Shown here: positions 44,334-54,409 of the stretch, piece after piece
Layout: each line of letters begins with the position of its first letter
Numbering within the stretch: position 1 is the first letter of the stretch
From: Vallitaleaceae bacterium 9-2
GTDB lineage: Bacteria > Bacillota > Clostridia > Lachnospirales > Vallitaleaceae
Assembly: GCA_038396585.1 (NCBI GenBank)
Contig: CP121691.1
Location: forward strand, 930,001 to 994,000
Direction of reading: 5' to 3'
Length of the DNA: 64,000 nt
Notes under the pieces: generated by a model
What the model saw: only the letters and a program-made list of their open reading frames with translations
What the model was told of the DNA's origin: nothing
Database searches by the model: none
Translations under genes and position numbers: made by a program

Positions 44334-45591
44334 GACGTTAATCTTATCTTTTTTTGACATGCTTATGTTGACGTACATCATTGTCATTTTAAAAGCTTCA
44401 TTGAAGAAAATAGATGTCATTAAAGGTTGTTGTGGAGTACTTGTCGGGACGGCATTAATAGGCACGGTGATTTACTTTGTCAGTAATCAGGTGGTTTCTT
44501 TTACGGTTAATATTATAATTGCGTTTGTTTTAATTCAAATTATTATGAGAAGTGATTTAAAGCGTATTACGATTACTTATGTATATAGCCTGACGATTTT
44601 ATGTACAGTTCAACTTCTGACAACCATTGCATATCAGTTGATAAAAGGAAGTTGGGATTACACATTTGTCAGTAGTTTGATAACACAGCTAATAACGGCA
44701 GTTATGACTATAGTTATATTAAAAATCTTGCCGATTAATCAATTTTATCATAGCCTTATTAAAGAAAATAAATGGATGCAGATTGTTGTCACTAACGTTT
44801 TTTTCGTATATTATGTGTTAGTTATATTATGGAATACAGATTTATATGGGCTGCTTGATAGTATTTTAGGCATACTTATCCTTGTCGTTATTATATTACT
44901 TATCAACACGTTAATGATTACTCATGGGATATCTAATCAGATATTATCAGAAAAGATAAAGATGTATGATATGTATTTTCCTGTAATAGAAGATATCATT
45001 GAAGAAGTGCGAACAAAGCAACATGATTATCATAATCATATTCAAACTTTATATGCTTTAAAGTCCATGGAGCACTTACCTAATGCCTTTGAGGAATACT
45101 TACAAACAATAAAAGCTGATGATATTTGGATGAAGCTTATTCGATTGGATAATAAAGTATTGATGGCGTTTTTATATAGTAAATTTTTACATGCTCAAAA
45201 AGATAAAATTAATGTGGAGTTTAAAATTCAGAATTACTTTTTTAACTCTGAACTTCAAGATTATGAACTTATAGAAATTTTTGGGATTCTTATGGACAAT
45301 TCAATTGAGGCAACTCTTGAAGTCGAAGCAAGAGGATGTGAAATACTTATAGGATATGAAGAGGGGTTAAATATTATTCAAACACGCAATCAAGCGACAG
45401 CTATGCTAAACGATAGATTGATAAAAACGTTGAAAAGCGAAAGGAAGCGTCATATTAAAGATAAAACAGGGTATGGGCTTCAAAAATTAACCACTATTGT
45501 CAACCGCTATAAGGGACAGATTAAGATAAAATATAACAAAAAAGACCAAGAAATAATTTGTCGAGTAGAGATACCTGATAGTAGTAATTAA
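44320..45591 (+). CDS. AgrC-like GHKL sensor histidine kinase
   Basis: 423 residues from ATG 44320 (GAGAGGT about 8 bp upstream, inside the regulator gene). Six or seven hydrophobic segments fill residues 1 to about 205. The phosphoacceptor box is KQHDYHNHIQTLYAL (about residue 235). A GHKL ATPase follows, with N-box IFGILMDNSIEATLE and G-box KTGYGLQKLTTIV. It is like AgrC/ComD, which sense peptides, but no peptide precursor gene is visible. Co-transcription with the helicase fusion is likely. Confidence 0.88.
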   Translation: MTYIETLILSFFDMLMLTYIIVILKASLKKIDVIKGCCGVLVGTALIGTVIYFVSNQVVSFTVNIIIAFVLIQIIMRSDLKRITITYVYSLTILCTVQLLTTIAYQLIKGSWDYTFVSSLITQLITAVMTIVILKILPINQFYHSLIKENKWMQIVVTNVFFVYYVLVILWNTDLYGLLDSILGILILVVIILLINTLMITHGISNQILSEKIKMYDMYFPVIEDIIEEVRTKQHDYHNHIQTLYALKSMEHLPNAFEEYLQTIKADDIWMKLIRLDNKVLMAFLYSKFLHAQKDKINVEFKIQNYFFNSELQDYELIEIFGILMDNSIEATLEVEARGCEILIGYEEGLNIIQTRNQATAMLNDRLIKTLKSERKRHIKDKTGYGLQKLTTIVNRYKGQIKIKYNKKDQEIICRVEIPDSSN

Positions 45592-45606
45592 AAACTCGTT
45601 AAACTA

Positions 45607-45663
45607 TTGACAAGCTCAAAATCTGTGTTAAAATTATACTAGATGAACGTTCAGCTAGTATAA
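45607..45663 (+). promoter_or_regulatory. Promoter and 30-bp operator palindrome of the adh gene
   Basis: TTGACA (45607-45612), 16 bp, TAAAAT (45629-45634), followed directly by a 30-bp palindrome at 45634-45663 centred on TGAACGTTCA, with outer arms TTATACTAG / CTAGTATAA and only one mismatched pair. The dyad covers the transcription start and so suits a repressor. The TetR protein encoded at 46796 is the obvious candidate. Confidence 0.65.
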
Positions 45664-45689
45664 AAAAGCGCATAAAAGGAGAATGATTG

Positions 45690-46727
45690 ATGAGAGCATT
45701 ATATATGCCACAATTAAATAAAATTGAGCTTAAAGATGTAGAAAAACCACAGCTAAAAAATTCGACAGATGTGATTATTAAAGTGACTTCAACAACCATC
45801 TGCGGGAGTGATATTCATATTGTAAATGGAGTTATTCCTACGCAACCGGGCTTTGTATTGGGACATGAGTATGTAGGGATTATCGAAGAAGTTGGAGACG
45901 ACGTGAAGAACTTTCGGGTGGGGGACCGAGTGATAGGACCACCAGCTCCATTTTGCGGGGAATGTGGTCCTTGCGAAAAAGGAAATGTAGCCCATTGTCT
46001 CCATGGAGGAATTCATGGCAGTGGGGTAACCCGCGGCGATATTCCTGGAACTCATGCTGAGTACACGCGTGTACCTCATGGAGATTCGTGTCTTCTTCAT
46101 GTTCCGCAGCACTTATCGGATGAGGAAGTTATCTTTATCTCCGATATCGTTGCAACTGGATACACAGGAATTCACAAGATGAATTTACAAGAAGGAGAGA
46201 CACTGCTTGTGTTTGGGTGTGGACCGGTTGGTTTATCAGCAGTGCTTACCGCTAAGTTTAGAAAACCTAAGAACATTATTGTTGTTGAAAAATCCGAACA
46301 ACGTCTTCAAAAAGCAATGGAACTAGGAGCGACACATGGATTGCTAGTTGGTCGTGATAATGTTGAAGAAGAAGTGGCAAAGATCACAGGAGGCGTCGGT
46401 GTAGATGTCGTGATTGATGCTGTGGGTCTAGCCATCACTTTAGAACAAGGATTTAATGCATTAACGGTTGAAGGGCGCCTGTTTATGGTTGGTATTCCTG
46501 AAGCCCCAGTGGCTATTCATCCGTTACATTTTTTCAAGAATATTACCTTTAGTATGGGCTTAGGCGATTTGACAAAAATCGAAGAATTGCTAGGCTATGT
46601 GGCAAATGGTGAACTTGATTTAAAACCTTTAATCAGCCATCAGATGTCTCTTGATGATGTAGAAGCAGCCTTTGATTTGTTTGCCAATAATCCTAATGAA
46701 GTGTTGAAAATAATCATAAAACCATAA
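45690..46727 (+). CDS. Zinc-dependent alcohol dehydrogenase (MDR family)
   Basis: 345 residues from ATG 45690 (AAAAGGAGAA 7 bp upstream). Catalytic zinc ligands are Cys in TTICGSDIH and the His-Glu pair in LGHEYVG. The structural zinc site is FCGECGPCEKGNVAHC. The Rossmann NAD(P) motif is VFGCGPVGLSAV (about residue 170), followed by an acidic VVEKSEQR. It is of the threonine/secondary-alcohol dehydrogenase type. The gene is preceded by a large operator, and a TetR gene follows 68 bp later. Confidence 0.92.
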   Translation: MRALYMPQLNKIELKDVEKPQLKNSTDVIIKVTSTTICGSDIHIVNGVIPTQPGFVLGHEYVGIIEEVGDDVKNFRVGDRVIGPPAPFCGECGPCEKGNVAHCLHGGIHGSGVTRGDIPGTHAEYTRVPHGDSCLLHVPQHLSDEEVIFISDIVATGYTGIHKMNLQEGETLLVFGCGPVGLSAVLTAKFRKPKNIIVVEKSEQRLQKAMELGATHGLLVGRDNVEEEVAKITGGVGVDVVIDAVGLAITLEQGFNALTVEGRLFMVGIPEAPVAIHPLHFFKNITFSMGLGDLTKIEELLGYVANGELDLKPLISHQMSLDDVEAAFDLFANNPNEVLKIIIKP

Positions 46728-46744
46728 ATCACTGTACGTTAATC

Positions 46745-46784
46745 TCCCCTTCCGCTATAATGTAAGTAATACGACGGAAGGGGA
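46745..46784 (+). promoter_or_regulatory. Promoter of the TetR gene inside an inverted repeat
   Basis: A TATAAT box at 46756-46761 lies between 10-bp arms TCCCCTTCCG (46745-46754) and CGGAAGGGGA (46775-46784). There is no good -35. The right arm overlaps the RBS region, so as RNA the hairpin could also hide the RBS. This dyad is unlike the one at 45634. Confidence 0.5.
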
Positions 46785-46795
46785 TTAGTTTATCC

Positions 46796-47410
46796 ATGAG
46801 TAAAAAAAGAGATGCAGAAGCATCGATTAAAAAAATCTTAGATGCGGCGAAGATTATTTTTGCCAAAAAAGGATATCACCGAACAACGCTATCCGAGATC
46901 GGCGAAAAAAGTGGCTTATCGAGAACGACGCCTTCATATTTTTTCAAAAATAAAGAAAATCTATACAAGACGCTGATTGACAGTCTGATTGAAGATGAAA
47001 AAAACTATGTGAGCAACTTGACATTTGAAGGTGAAGTGACCATAGAGGCGCTAAAAGACTTATTATCCAGGCATATAGGCTATACTTTTGAGAATCCATA
47101 TTTAAGTAAAATTATTATATGGGAATCCTTAGATGATAACCGCCAAGATTGGATTCACAGTTATTTTCCTGACGTGATGCATTGGAGTCATATCTATTTG
47201 GAACAAGCCAAAAAACAAGGGTTGCTTCATGAGGAAATCGATACATATTCTTTATGGTTAAATGCCATGGCGATGGCGTGGTTACCAATCATTACAGAAC
47301 ATACGTTTATGCACTCTATTCATAGAGACATCAGTTCCCCGGAATTTCTTGCCTTTCATAAGCGACAAGTAGAGATATTGATTTTTGAGTCTATCCTAAA
47401 GAAAGAGTAA
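46796..47410 (+). CDS. TetR/AcrR-family regulator
   Basis: 204 residues. The N-terminal TetR_N helix-turn-helix: KILDAAKIIFAKKGYHRTTL, SEIGEKSGLSRTTPSYFFKN and KENLYKTLIDS. The C-terminal 140 residues form an all-helical ligand domain. It is probably the repressor of the dehydrogenase gene just upstream, whose promoter carries a 30-bp palindrome. Its own promoter lies in a different inverted repeat. Confidence 0.9.
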   Translation: MSKKRDAEASIKKILDAAKIIFAKKGYHRTTLSEIGEKSGLSRTTPSYFFKNKENLYKTLIDSLIEDEKNYVSNLTFEGEVTIEALKDLLSRHIGYTFENPYLSKIIIWESLDDNRQDWIHSYFPDVMHWSHIYLEQAKKQGLLHEEIDTYSLWLNAMAMAWLPIITEHTFMHSIHRDISSPEFLAFHKRQVEILIFESILKKE

Positions 47411-47442
47411 AAGTAGGTTTGTTCATAGAGAGGATGGTCTAA

Positions 47443-48174
47443 ATGAAAGAATTTAGTGATCGAATCAAAGCGGCTGAGGCTATTGTGTTTTTTGGAGGTG
47501 CAGGAGTATCAACAGAGAGTGATATCCCTGATTTTAGAAGTGAACATGGAATATATAAAACTGTTCAGGAGTATGGTGTGTCACCGGAACAGATTATATC
47601 GCACACATATTTTCATAAGCATCCAGAAGTGTTTTATGATTTCTATCGTAAGTATATGATTTTTAAAGATGCAAAACCTAATGCAGCCCATAATACATTG
47701 GCAAAGCTTGAAGCTATGGGAAAGTTAAAGGCTGTTATAACACAAAATATTGATGGATTGCATCAAATGGCAGGGAGTCAAACAGTATATGAACTCCATG
47801 GATCCATTCATCGTAACTATTGCACCCATTGCCATGCATTCTATGATATGACCACGATGGTAGAAGCGGGTGGAGTGCCGTTATGCACATTGTGCGGGAA
47901 TGTGATTAAACCGGATGTTGTTTTATATGAAGAACCTTTAGATGAACAGGTATTATCAAAAAGTATCGAAGCAATTCGCACGGCAGATATGCTGATTGTT
48001 GGCGGGACGTCTTTGAGGGTATATCCAGCAGCTGGGTTGATTAATTATTATCAAGGCAACAACTTAGTCTTGATTAATAAGGAAGAGACCCCTTATGATG
48101 CGAAGGTTGATTTATGTGTTCGAGGAAGTATCGGTGAGATTTTGCGTGAAACGATTGAGGAAATAGACCTATAA
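47443..48174 (+). CDS. cobB: Sir2-family NAD-dependent protein deacylase
   Basis: 243 residues, all sirtuin motifs present: FFGGAGVSTESDIPDFRS (about 17-34), ITQNIDGLHQ (about 104), catalytic His in ELHGSIHRNYC, zinc Cys pairs CTHC and CTLC, then IKPDVVLYEE, VGGTSLRVYP and NLVLINKEETP. It removes acyl groups from lysines using NAD+. RBS GAGAGGATGG lies just upstream. It may be co-transcribed with the TetR gene 32 bp upstream. Confidence 0.93.
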   Translation: MKEFSDRIKAAEAIVFFGGAGVSTESDIPDFRSEHGIYKTVQEYGVSPEQIISHTYFHKHPEVFYDFYRKYMIFKDAKPNAAHNTLAKLEAMGKLKAVITQNIDGLHQMAGSQTVYELHGSIHRNYCTHCHAFYDMTTMVEAGGVPLCTLCGNVIKPDVVLYEEPLDEQVLSKSIEAIRTADMLIVGGTSLRVYPAAGLINYYQGNNLVLINKEETPYDAKVDLCVRGSIGEILRETIEEIDL

Positions 48175-48199
48175 AATGTAGCACTCGCTTTTATTGTGA

Positions 48200-50431
<2,232 letters not shown>

Positions 50432-50455
50432 AGGTACATGAAAAGCTAGGTGAAC

Positions 50456-50484
50456 TTGACAGTTACAGGATAAGGGTATATTAT
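50456..50484 (+). promoter_or_regulatory. Sigma-A promoter of the phnA-like gene
   Basis: TTGACA (50456-50461), exactly 17 bp, TATTAT (50479-50484), 42 bp before the start. It is one of the best matches in the window. Confidence 0.65.
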
Positions 50485-50525
50485 ATACGCGATTGATCAA
50501 AAGAATGTAATGTAAGGAGAACATG

Positions 50526-50867
50526 ATGAATAATTTACCTAATTGTCCAAAATGCAACTCAGAGTATACCTATGAAGACGGAATGCTTATGGTATGTCCG
50601 GAGTGTGCTTACGAATGGTCTTTGACAGCATCAGAAGAAGCGGATGATGCGATTAAAGATGCGAAGGGCAATCTGCTTAGTGATGGAGATGCGGTGACCG
50701 TCATACGGGATCTGAAAGTTAAAGGAAGCTCATCTGCAATTAAACAAGGGACAAAAGTAAAAAGTATACGCCTTGTTCCAGATGCACCAGATGGACATAA
50801 TATTGATTGTAAAATCGATGGTTTTGGCGCGATGAAGTTAAAGTCAGAATTCGTTAAAAAAGCATAA
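50526..50867 (+). CDS. PhnA/YjdM family zinc-ribbon protein
   Basis: 113 residues. The N-terminal zinc ribbon is [21 protein letters not shown]. The C-terminal PhnA domain includes [20 protein letters not shown] and [19 protein letters not shown]. Historically named for alkylphosphonate use, the family (YjdM) has no proven role in it. Two adjacent ATGs are possible; 50526 has better spacing (7 bp) from AAGGAGA. Confidence 0.88.
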   Translation: MNNLPNCPKCNSEYTYEDGMLMVCPECAYEWSLTASEEADDAIKDAKGNLLSDGDAVTVIRDLKVKGSSSAIKQGTKVKSIRLVPDAPDGHNIDCKIDGFGAMKLKSEFVKKA

Positions 50868-50888
50868 AAAGTTTTTGGAGGGATGAAG

Positions 50889-51809
50889 GTGTCAAAATTT
50901 TTAGAGCTGGATATGGAGGATCAAGAACTCATATGTAATGTTGGGAAAGCATTGTCGTCACCGATTCGTATTGAAATTTTAAAGCTGCTGTATGGAAAAA
51001 GCTTAATTATAGGTGAAATTGCCAATGCACTAGATATTCCGGCTTCGAGTGCTGCGATGCATGTTCGAACATTGGAAGCAGCTCAATTGATTCGTTTTGA
51101 AGAATTGCCGGGAACTAGGGGCAAGACAAAGCTTTGCCATCGAAAGCCCGATTTTATCAATATTAGTCTGTTAAGTAAAGACAGGAATGTGGATGAAATC
51201 GTTAGCGTTGAAATGCCTGTTGGCGCCTTTTGTTCTTGTGATGCTGTTCCAACATGTGGTTTAGCTGATATTGACGGAGTGATAGGAACAGAAGATGTCG
51301 TAAGTAGTTTTTATCTTCCGCAACGGGCGAATGCACAGTTACTATGGAGCTCGGGTGGTGTGATTACCTATCGTTTTCCAAACTTAGTGCCAAAAAAATA
51401 CACACCTAAGCGGCTAAATCTAACGATGGAGATATGTTCTGAGGCTCCAAACTATCGGTTGGGTTGGAAGTCGGATATTACACTTTGGGTTAATGGAATT
51501 GACTGCGGATATTGGCAAAGTCCAAGTGACTATGGTGCTAGACGTGGTCGATTAAATCCGGCAAAATGGCCGGATGGCTCTACACAATATGGTGTCTTAG
51601 TGAGTTGGGAAGTCAATGAAAATGGCATATACATTAATAACGAACATATTCGTTCTTTAGATTTTGAAGCACTTAATATTATGGAGCAAGAATATATAGA
51701 AATCAAAATTGGCAATAAAGCCGATGCGCAATATGTGGGTGGATTTAATATCTTCGGAAAAAGATTCGGTGACTATGCGCAAGATTTGATTTTAAGTATT
51801 GAGTATTAA
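50889..51809 (+). CDS. ArsR-type helix-turn-helix regulator with C-terminal beta domain
   Basis: 306 residues from GTG 50889. GGAGGG lies 6 bp before it; the ATG at 50883 directly abuts that RBS. The N-terminal winged helix is ArsR-like: ALSSPIRIEILKLLYG, IIGEIANALDIPASSAAMHV. From about residue 90 a long strand-rich region follows, with Cys residues in FCSCDAVPTCG. It includes RLGWKSDITLWVNGIDCG and YIEIKIGNKADAQYVGGFNIFG, possibly a galactose-binding-like ligand domain. ArsR proteins of this length are uncommon and tend to sit near carbohydrate genes, as here just before a sugar ABC operon. Confidence 0.75.
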   Translation: MSKFLELDMEDQELICNVGKALSSPIRIEILKLLYGKSLIIGEIANALDIPASSAAMHVRTLEAAQLIRFEELPGTRGKTKLCHRKPDFINISLLSKDRNVDEIVSVEMPVGAFCSCDAVPTCGLADIDGVIGTEDVVSSFYLPQRANAQLLWSSGGVITYRFPNLVPKKYTPKRLNLTMEICSEAPNYRLGWKSDITLWVNGIDCGYWQSPSDYGARRGRLNPAKWPDGSTQYGVLVSWEVNENGIYINNEHIRSLDFEALNIMEQEYIEIKIGNKADAQYVGGFNIFGKRFGDYAQDLILSIEY

Positions 51810-51811
51810 AA

Positions 51812-51842
51812 AGAGCCTAGTGAAAGCTGGGCTCTTTTTTTA
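51812..51842 (+). terminator. Rho-independent terminator
   Basis: Stem AGAGCC / GGCTCT extended by A-T pairs, loop of about 13 nt, run of eight T. It ends the phnA-arsR unit. Confidence 0.8.
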
Positions 51843-51851
51843 GAATATTAT

Positions 51852-51992
51852 AACAATAAAATTGTTGTAAAAATAAATAAAAAGAAAATAATAGGTGAAA
51901 AAATGTTGTAAAAGCATAAAAAGATTAAAGATGTACTTGACTTAATTGTATAATTATACTAATGTATAAAATATAAAAACAATATTATTGTT
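51852..51992 (+). promoter_or_regulatory. Promoter with paired operators of the sugar ABC operon
   Basis: Two identical-type dyads AACAAT-N3-ATTGTT at 51852-51866 and 51978-51992, centres 126 bp apart, flank a promoter TTGACT (51937-51942), 17 bp, TAATGT (51960-51965). The second dyad lies just past the expected start point. Paired operators at this spacing fit repression by looping. The regulator is not evident, though the ArsR-type protein just upstream is a candidate. Confidence 0.55.
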
Positions 51993-52055
51993 TATATATG
52001 CCGGCGATATAGGTCACTTGTCAATATCATACAATGTAAATAAAGGGAGGACAAC

Positions 52056-53459
52056 ATGAAGAAAAAAAGTATGTTTTTTTTAGTAATAGTATTCGTTATG
52101 TTATTCATCGTAGGTTGTGGGTCACAAAGCAATGATACAAATGCGTCAGGGAATGATTCGAGTGTTGATAGTGGAACGTCAGAATCAGATACATCCAAGA
52201 CGCAAGATGAAACCTCAGAAAATGATGCTGATGTAAATGAGGACGGGACGGTTAATAATCCTGAAAATGTAGAAATAAAAGAAGGTAATCTAGTTTTTTG
52301 GTCTTTGTTTAGCGGTGGTGACGGCGGATTTATGGATGAGATTATCACAGACTATAATGCCACGCAACCAACTATGCAGGTGCAACCTATTATGCTGGTA
52401 TGGGCTGATTACTATACAAAGCTTCAAACCGCAGTGGCGGCAGGAAAAGGGCCGGATATTGGAGTGGCACATGCATCGAAACTACCTGAGTTAGTAGAAC
52501 AAGGCGCAGTAGTTCCTATTGATAGCTATCTAGAAGATATAGGTATCTCGATGTCAGATTTATACACACAAGGGTCTATCAACAGTGTGACCTTTAGCGA
52601 GCAGACATATGGCGTTCCATTAGATACACATGCAGAGATTATGTATTATAACAGAGATATCTTAGCCGAAGCAGGCGTTGAGTTAAACGCGGAAGGTAAG
52701 TTGGATATTCAAAGTGCTGATGCATTCCTTGCCATCTTAGATAAGATAAAAGCGGTTATTCCAGAAGGTTCTTCAGCCCTTGCGCTGACAAATTCAGGAG
52801 ATGATCCATATCGTGTTTGGTGGGCGACCTATTTTCAAATGAACGGAACAGCAATACTTAGTGCTGATGCAACAGAAGTGACCTTAGATAAGAATGTTGC
52901 TATGGAAGCGGCAGAATTTGTTAAACGTTTGTATGAAGAAGGATATGTTCTTGAAGGTATCGATGACCATCAAGCCTTTTTCCAAAGTGGAAAAGCGGGG
53001 ATTTTGTTTGGAGGAACATGGGCAACAGGAGCGTTTGAAAAAACAGATGGCTTAAACTTTGGTGCGCAAAACTTTCCAAAGCTATTTGACCAAGATGCGT
53101 GCTGGGCAGATGCGCATATAATGATGATTCCGTATTCAAAAGAACGCACAGATGAAGAAACCCTTGAAGCGGTTAGATTTATCGTTGCAGCAGCATCGGA
53201 TGGAGGCGTAACATGGGCAAAGTCCGGTCAGATTCCATCCAATATTAATGTCGTCAATAGTCAAGAATATGCAGAGCTTGATTATCGAAGTGACTACAAA
53301 AATGCTTTGAATACAGCAGTGCTTCCGCCTCAAAGCTCAAGTTTTTATGCGATGAAAGCAGGGATGATTGATTCGCTTAATGCATACTGGACAGGGCAAA
53401 GTGATGTTGAGACAGCAATCAATGATTTATATAGTGAACTTGCATCAAACATATTCTAA
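52056..53459 (+). CDS. Sugar ABC transporter substrate-binding lipoprotein
   Basis: 467 residues. Lipoprotein signal with lipobox FIVGCGS, then a long S/D/E/T linker of about 60 residues. The SBP_bac_1 domain: NLVFWSLFSGGDGGFMDEII, VAAGKGPDIGVAHAS, YGVPLDTHAEIMYYNRDIL and AGILFGGTWATGAF. It belongs to the CUT1 carbohydrate uptake type. RBS GGGAGGA. It is the first gene of an operon with two permeases and a GH2 glycosidase, so the ligand is probably an oligosaccharide or glycoside. Confidence 0.92.
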   Translation: MKKKSMFFLVIVFVMLFIVGCGSQSNDTNASGNDSSVDSGTSESDTSKTQDETSENDADVNEDGTVNNPENVEIKEGNLVFWSLFSGGDGGFMDEIITDYNATQPTMQVQPIMLVWADYYTKLQTAVAAGKGPDIGVAHASKLPELVEQGAVVPIDSYLEDIGISMSDLYTQGSINSVTFSEQTYGVPLDTHAEIMYYNRDILAEAGVELNAEGKLDIQSADAFLAILDKIKAVIPEGSSALALTNSGDDPYRVWWATYFQMNGTAILSADATEVTLDKNVAMEAAEFVKRLYEEGYVLEGIDDHQAFFQSGKAGILFGGTWATGAFEKTDGLNFGAQNFPKLFDQDACWADAHIMMIPYSKERTDEETLEAVRFIVAAASDGGVTWAKSGQIPSNINVVNSQEYAELDYRSDYKNALNTAVLPPQSSSFYAMKAGMIDSLNAYWTGQSDVETAINDLYSELASNIF

Positions 53460-53467
53460 ATAAAACG

Positions 53468-53496
53468 ATAAGGGAGTTTTATGCTCCCTTATTCTT
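53468..53496 (+). terminator. Intra-operon hairpin after the binding-protein gene
   Basis: Perfect 9-bp stem ATAAGGGAG / CTCCCTTAT, 7-nt loop, then TCTTTT. It lies between the binding-protein gene and the permeases, and probably sets their ratio. Confidence 0.6.
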
Positions 53497-53515
53497 TTAG
53501 AAAAGGAGCATAAGA

Positions 53516-54409
53516 ATGGAGATTAAAAAGAAAAAAATCAGAGCTTATCTGACGCCTATAGGATTTATATTTCCTTTTTTTGCACTATATACTGTTTTTA
53601 CCATATGGCCCGTTGTTCAAGGTATATATGTTAGCTTTCATCGATGGAGTTTGATGGGGAAGTTAGGTTTTGTTGGCTTTGAAAATTACTCGCGCTTTTT
53701 AGGGGATAAAAATTTTATAGGAGCGCTAAGCAATACGTTAAAATTCGTTATAATCACAGCACCTGCATTGGTAGTAGTAGCACTTGTTTTAGCTTTATTA
53801 GCTAATCGGGAATCGCGATTAAAAAAAATTCTTCGTATCAGTTATTATTTACCTAGTGTGTTGTCCGTTGCAGTGGCCTCGTTTATTGCACAATATATGT
53901 TTGCACCGTACCGAGGTTTTATTAATGGTTTTTTACATGCGATAGGTTCTTTGCCTGCAAATCAAGAGCTGCAATGGCTACAAGACCCTAGCTTGGTTTG
54001 GGTGACGATTACATCAATGACTGTATGGTGGACCGTTGGATTTAGTATGATGCTTTACTTGTCAGCATTACAAGACATCTCACCGCAAGTTTTGGAATCT
54101 GCAGAAATCGATGGTGCAAATGGCCGACAACGTTTGTTTTTTATTGTTATTCCCTTGTTAAAACCTACTACCTACTTGGTGTCATTGCTACAGCTTATTG
54201 CGTGTTTTAAAGTGTTTGGACAAATTTATCTCATAACAGGTGGAGGACCGGCTTCTTCAACACGTCCCATGATTCAATATATTTATGAGACCGCATTTAC
54301 AAAAGGGCGAATGGGTTATGCAGCATCGATGTCGTATGTTCTTTTCGCGATTTTGGTCCTTTTGTCTCTTGTTCAGCAAATTATGCAAAAAAGGAGTGAA
54401 AAGGTATGA
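53516..54409 (+). CDS. Sugar ABC transporter permease (MalF/UgpA type)
   Basis: 297 residues with six membrane segments. The CUT1 permease coupling motif is ESAEIDGANGRQRLFFIVIPLLKP (EAA loop, about residues 195-218, shown here in part by SAEIDGANG). The opening KIRAYLTPIGFIFPFFALY is typical. It forms the channel with the next permease, whose ATG overlaps this stop by four bases. Confidence 0.92.
   Translation: MEIKKKKIRAYLTPIGFIFPFFALYTVFTIWPVVQGIYVSFHRWSLMGKLGFVGFENYSRFLGDKNFIGALSNTLKFVIITAPALVVVALVLALLANRESRLKKILRISYYLPSVLSVAVASFIAQYMFAPYRGFINGFLHAIGSLPANQELQWLQDPSLVWVTITSMTVWWTVGFSMMLYLSALQDISPQVLESAEIDGANGRQRLFFIVIPLLKPTTYLVSLLQLIACFKVFGQIYLITGGGPASSTRPMIQYIYETAFTKGRMGYAASMSYVLFAILVLLSLVQQIMQKRSEKV

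Noticed and set aside
43617-45591. Complete agr quorum-sensing locus
   Set aside because: The LytTR regulator and GHKL kinase are present, but no agrB peptidase or agrD peptide gene is seen in the adjacent DNA.
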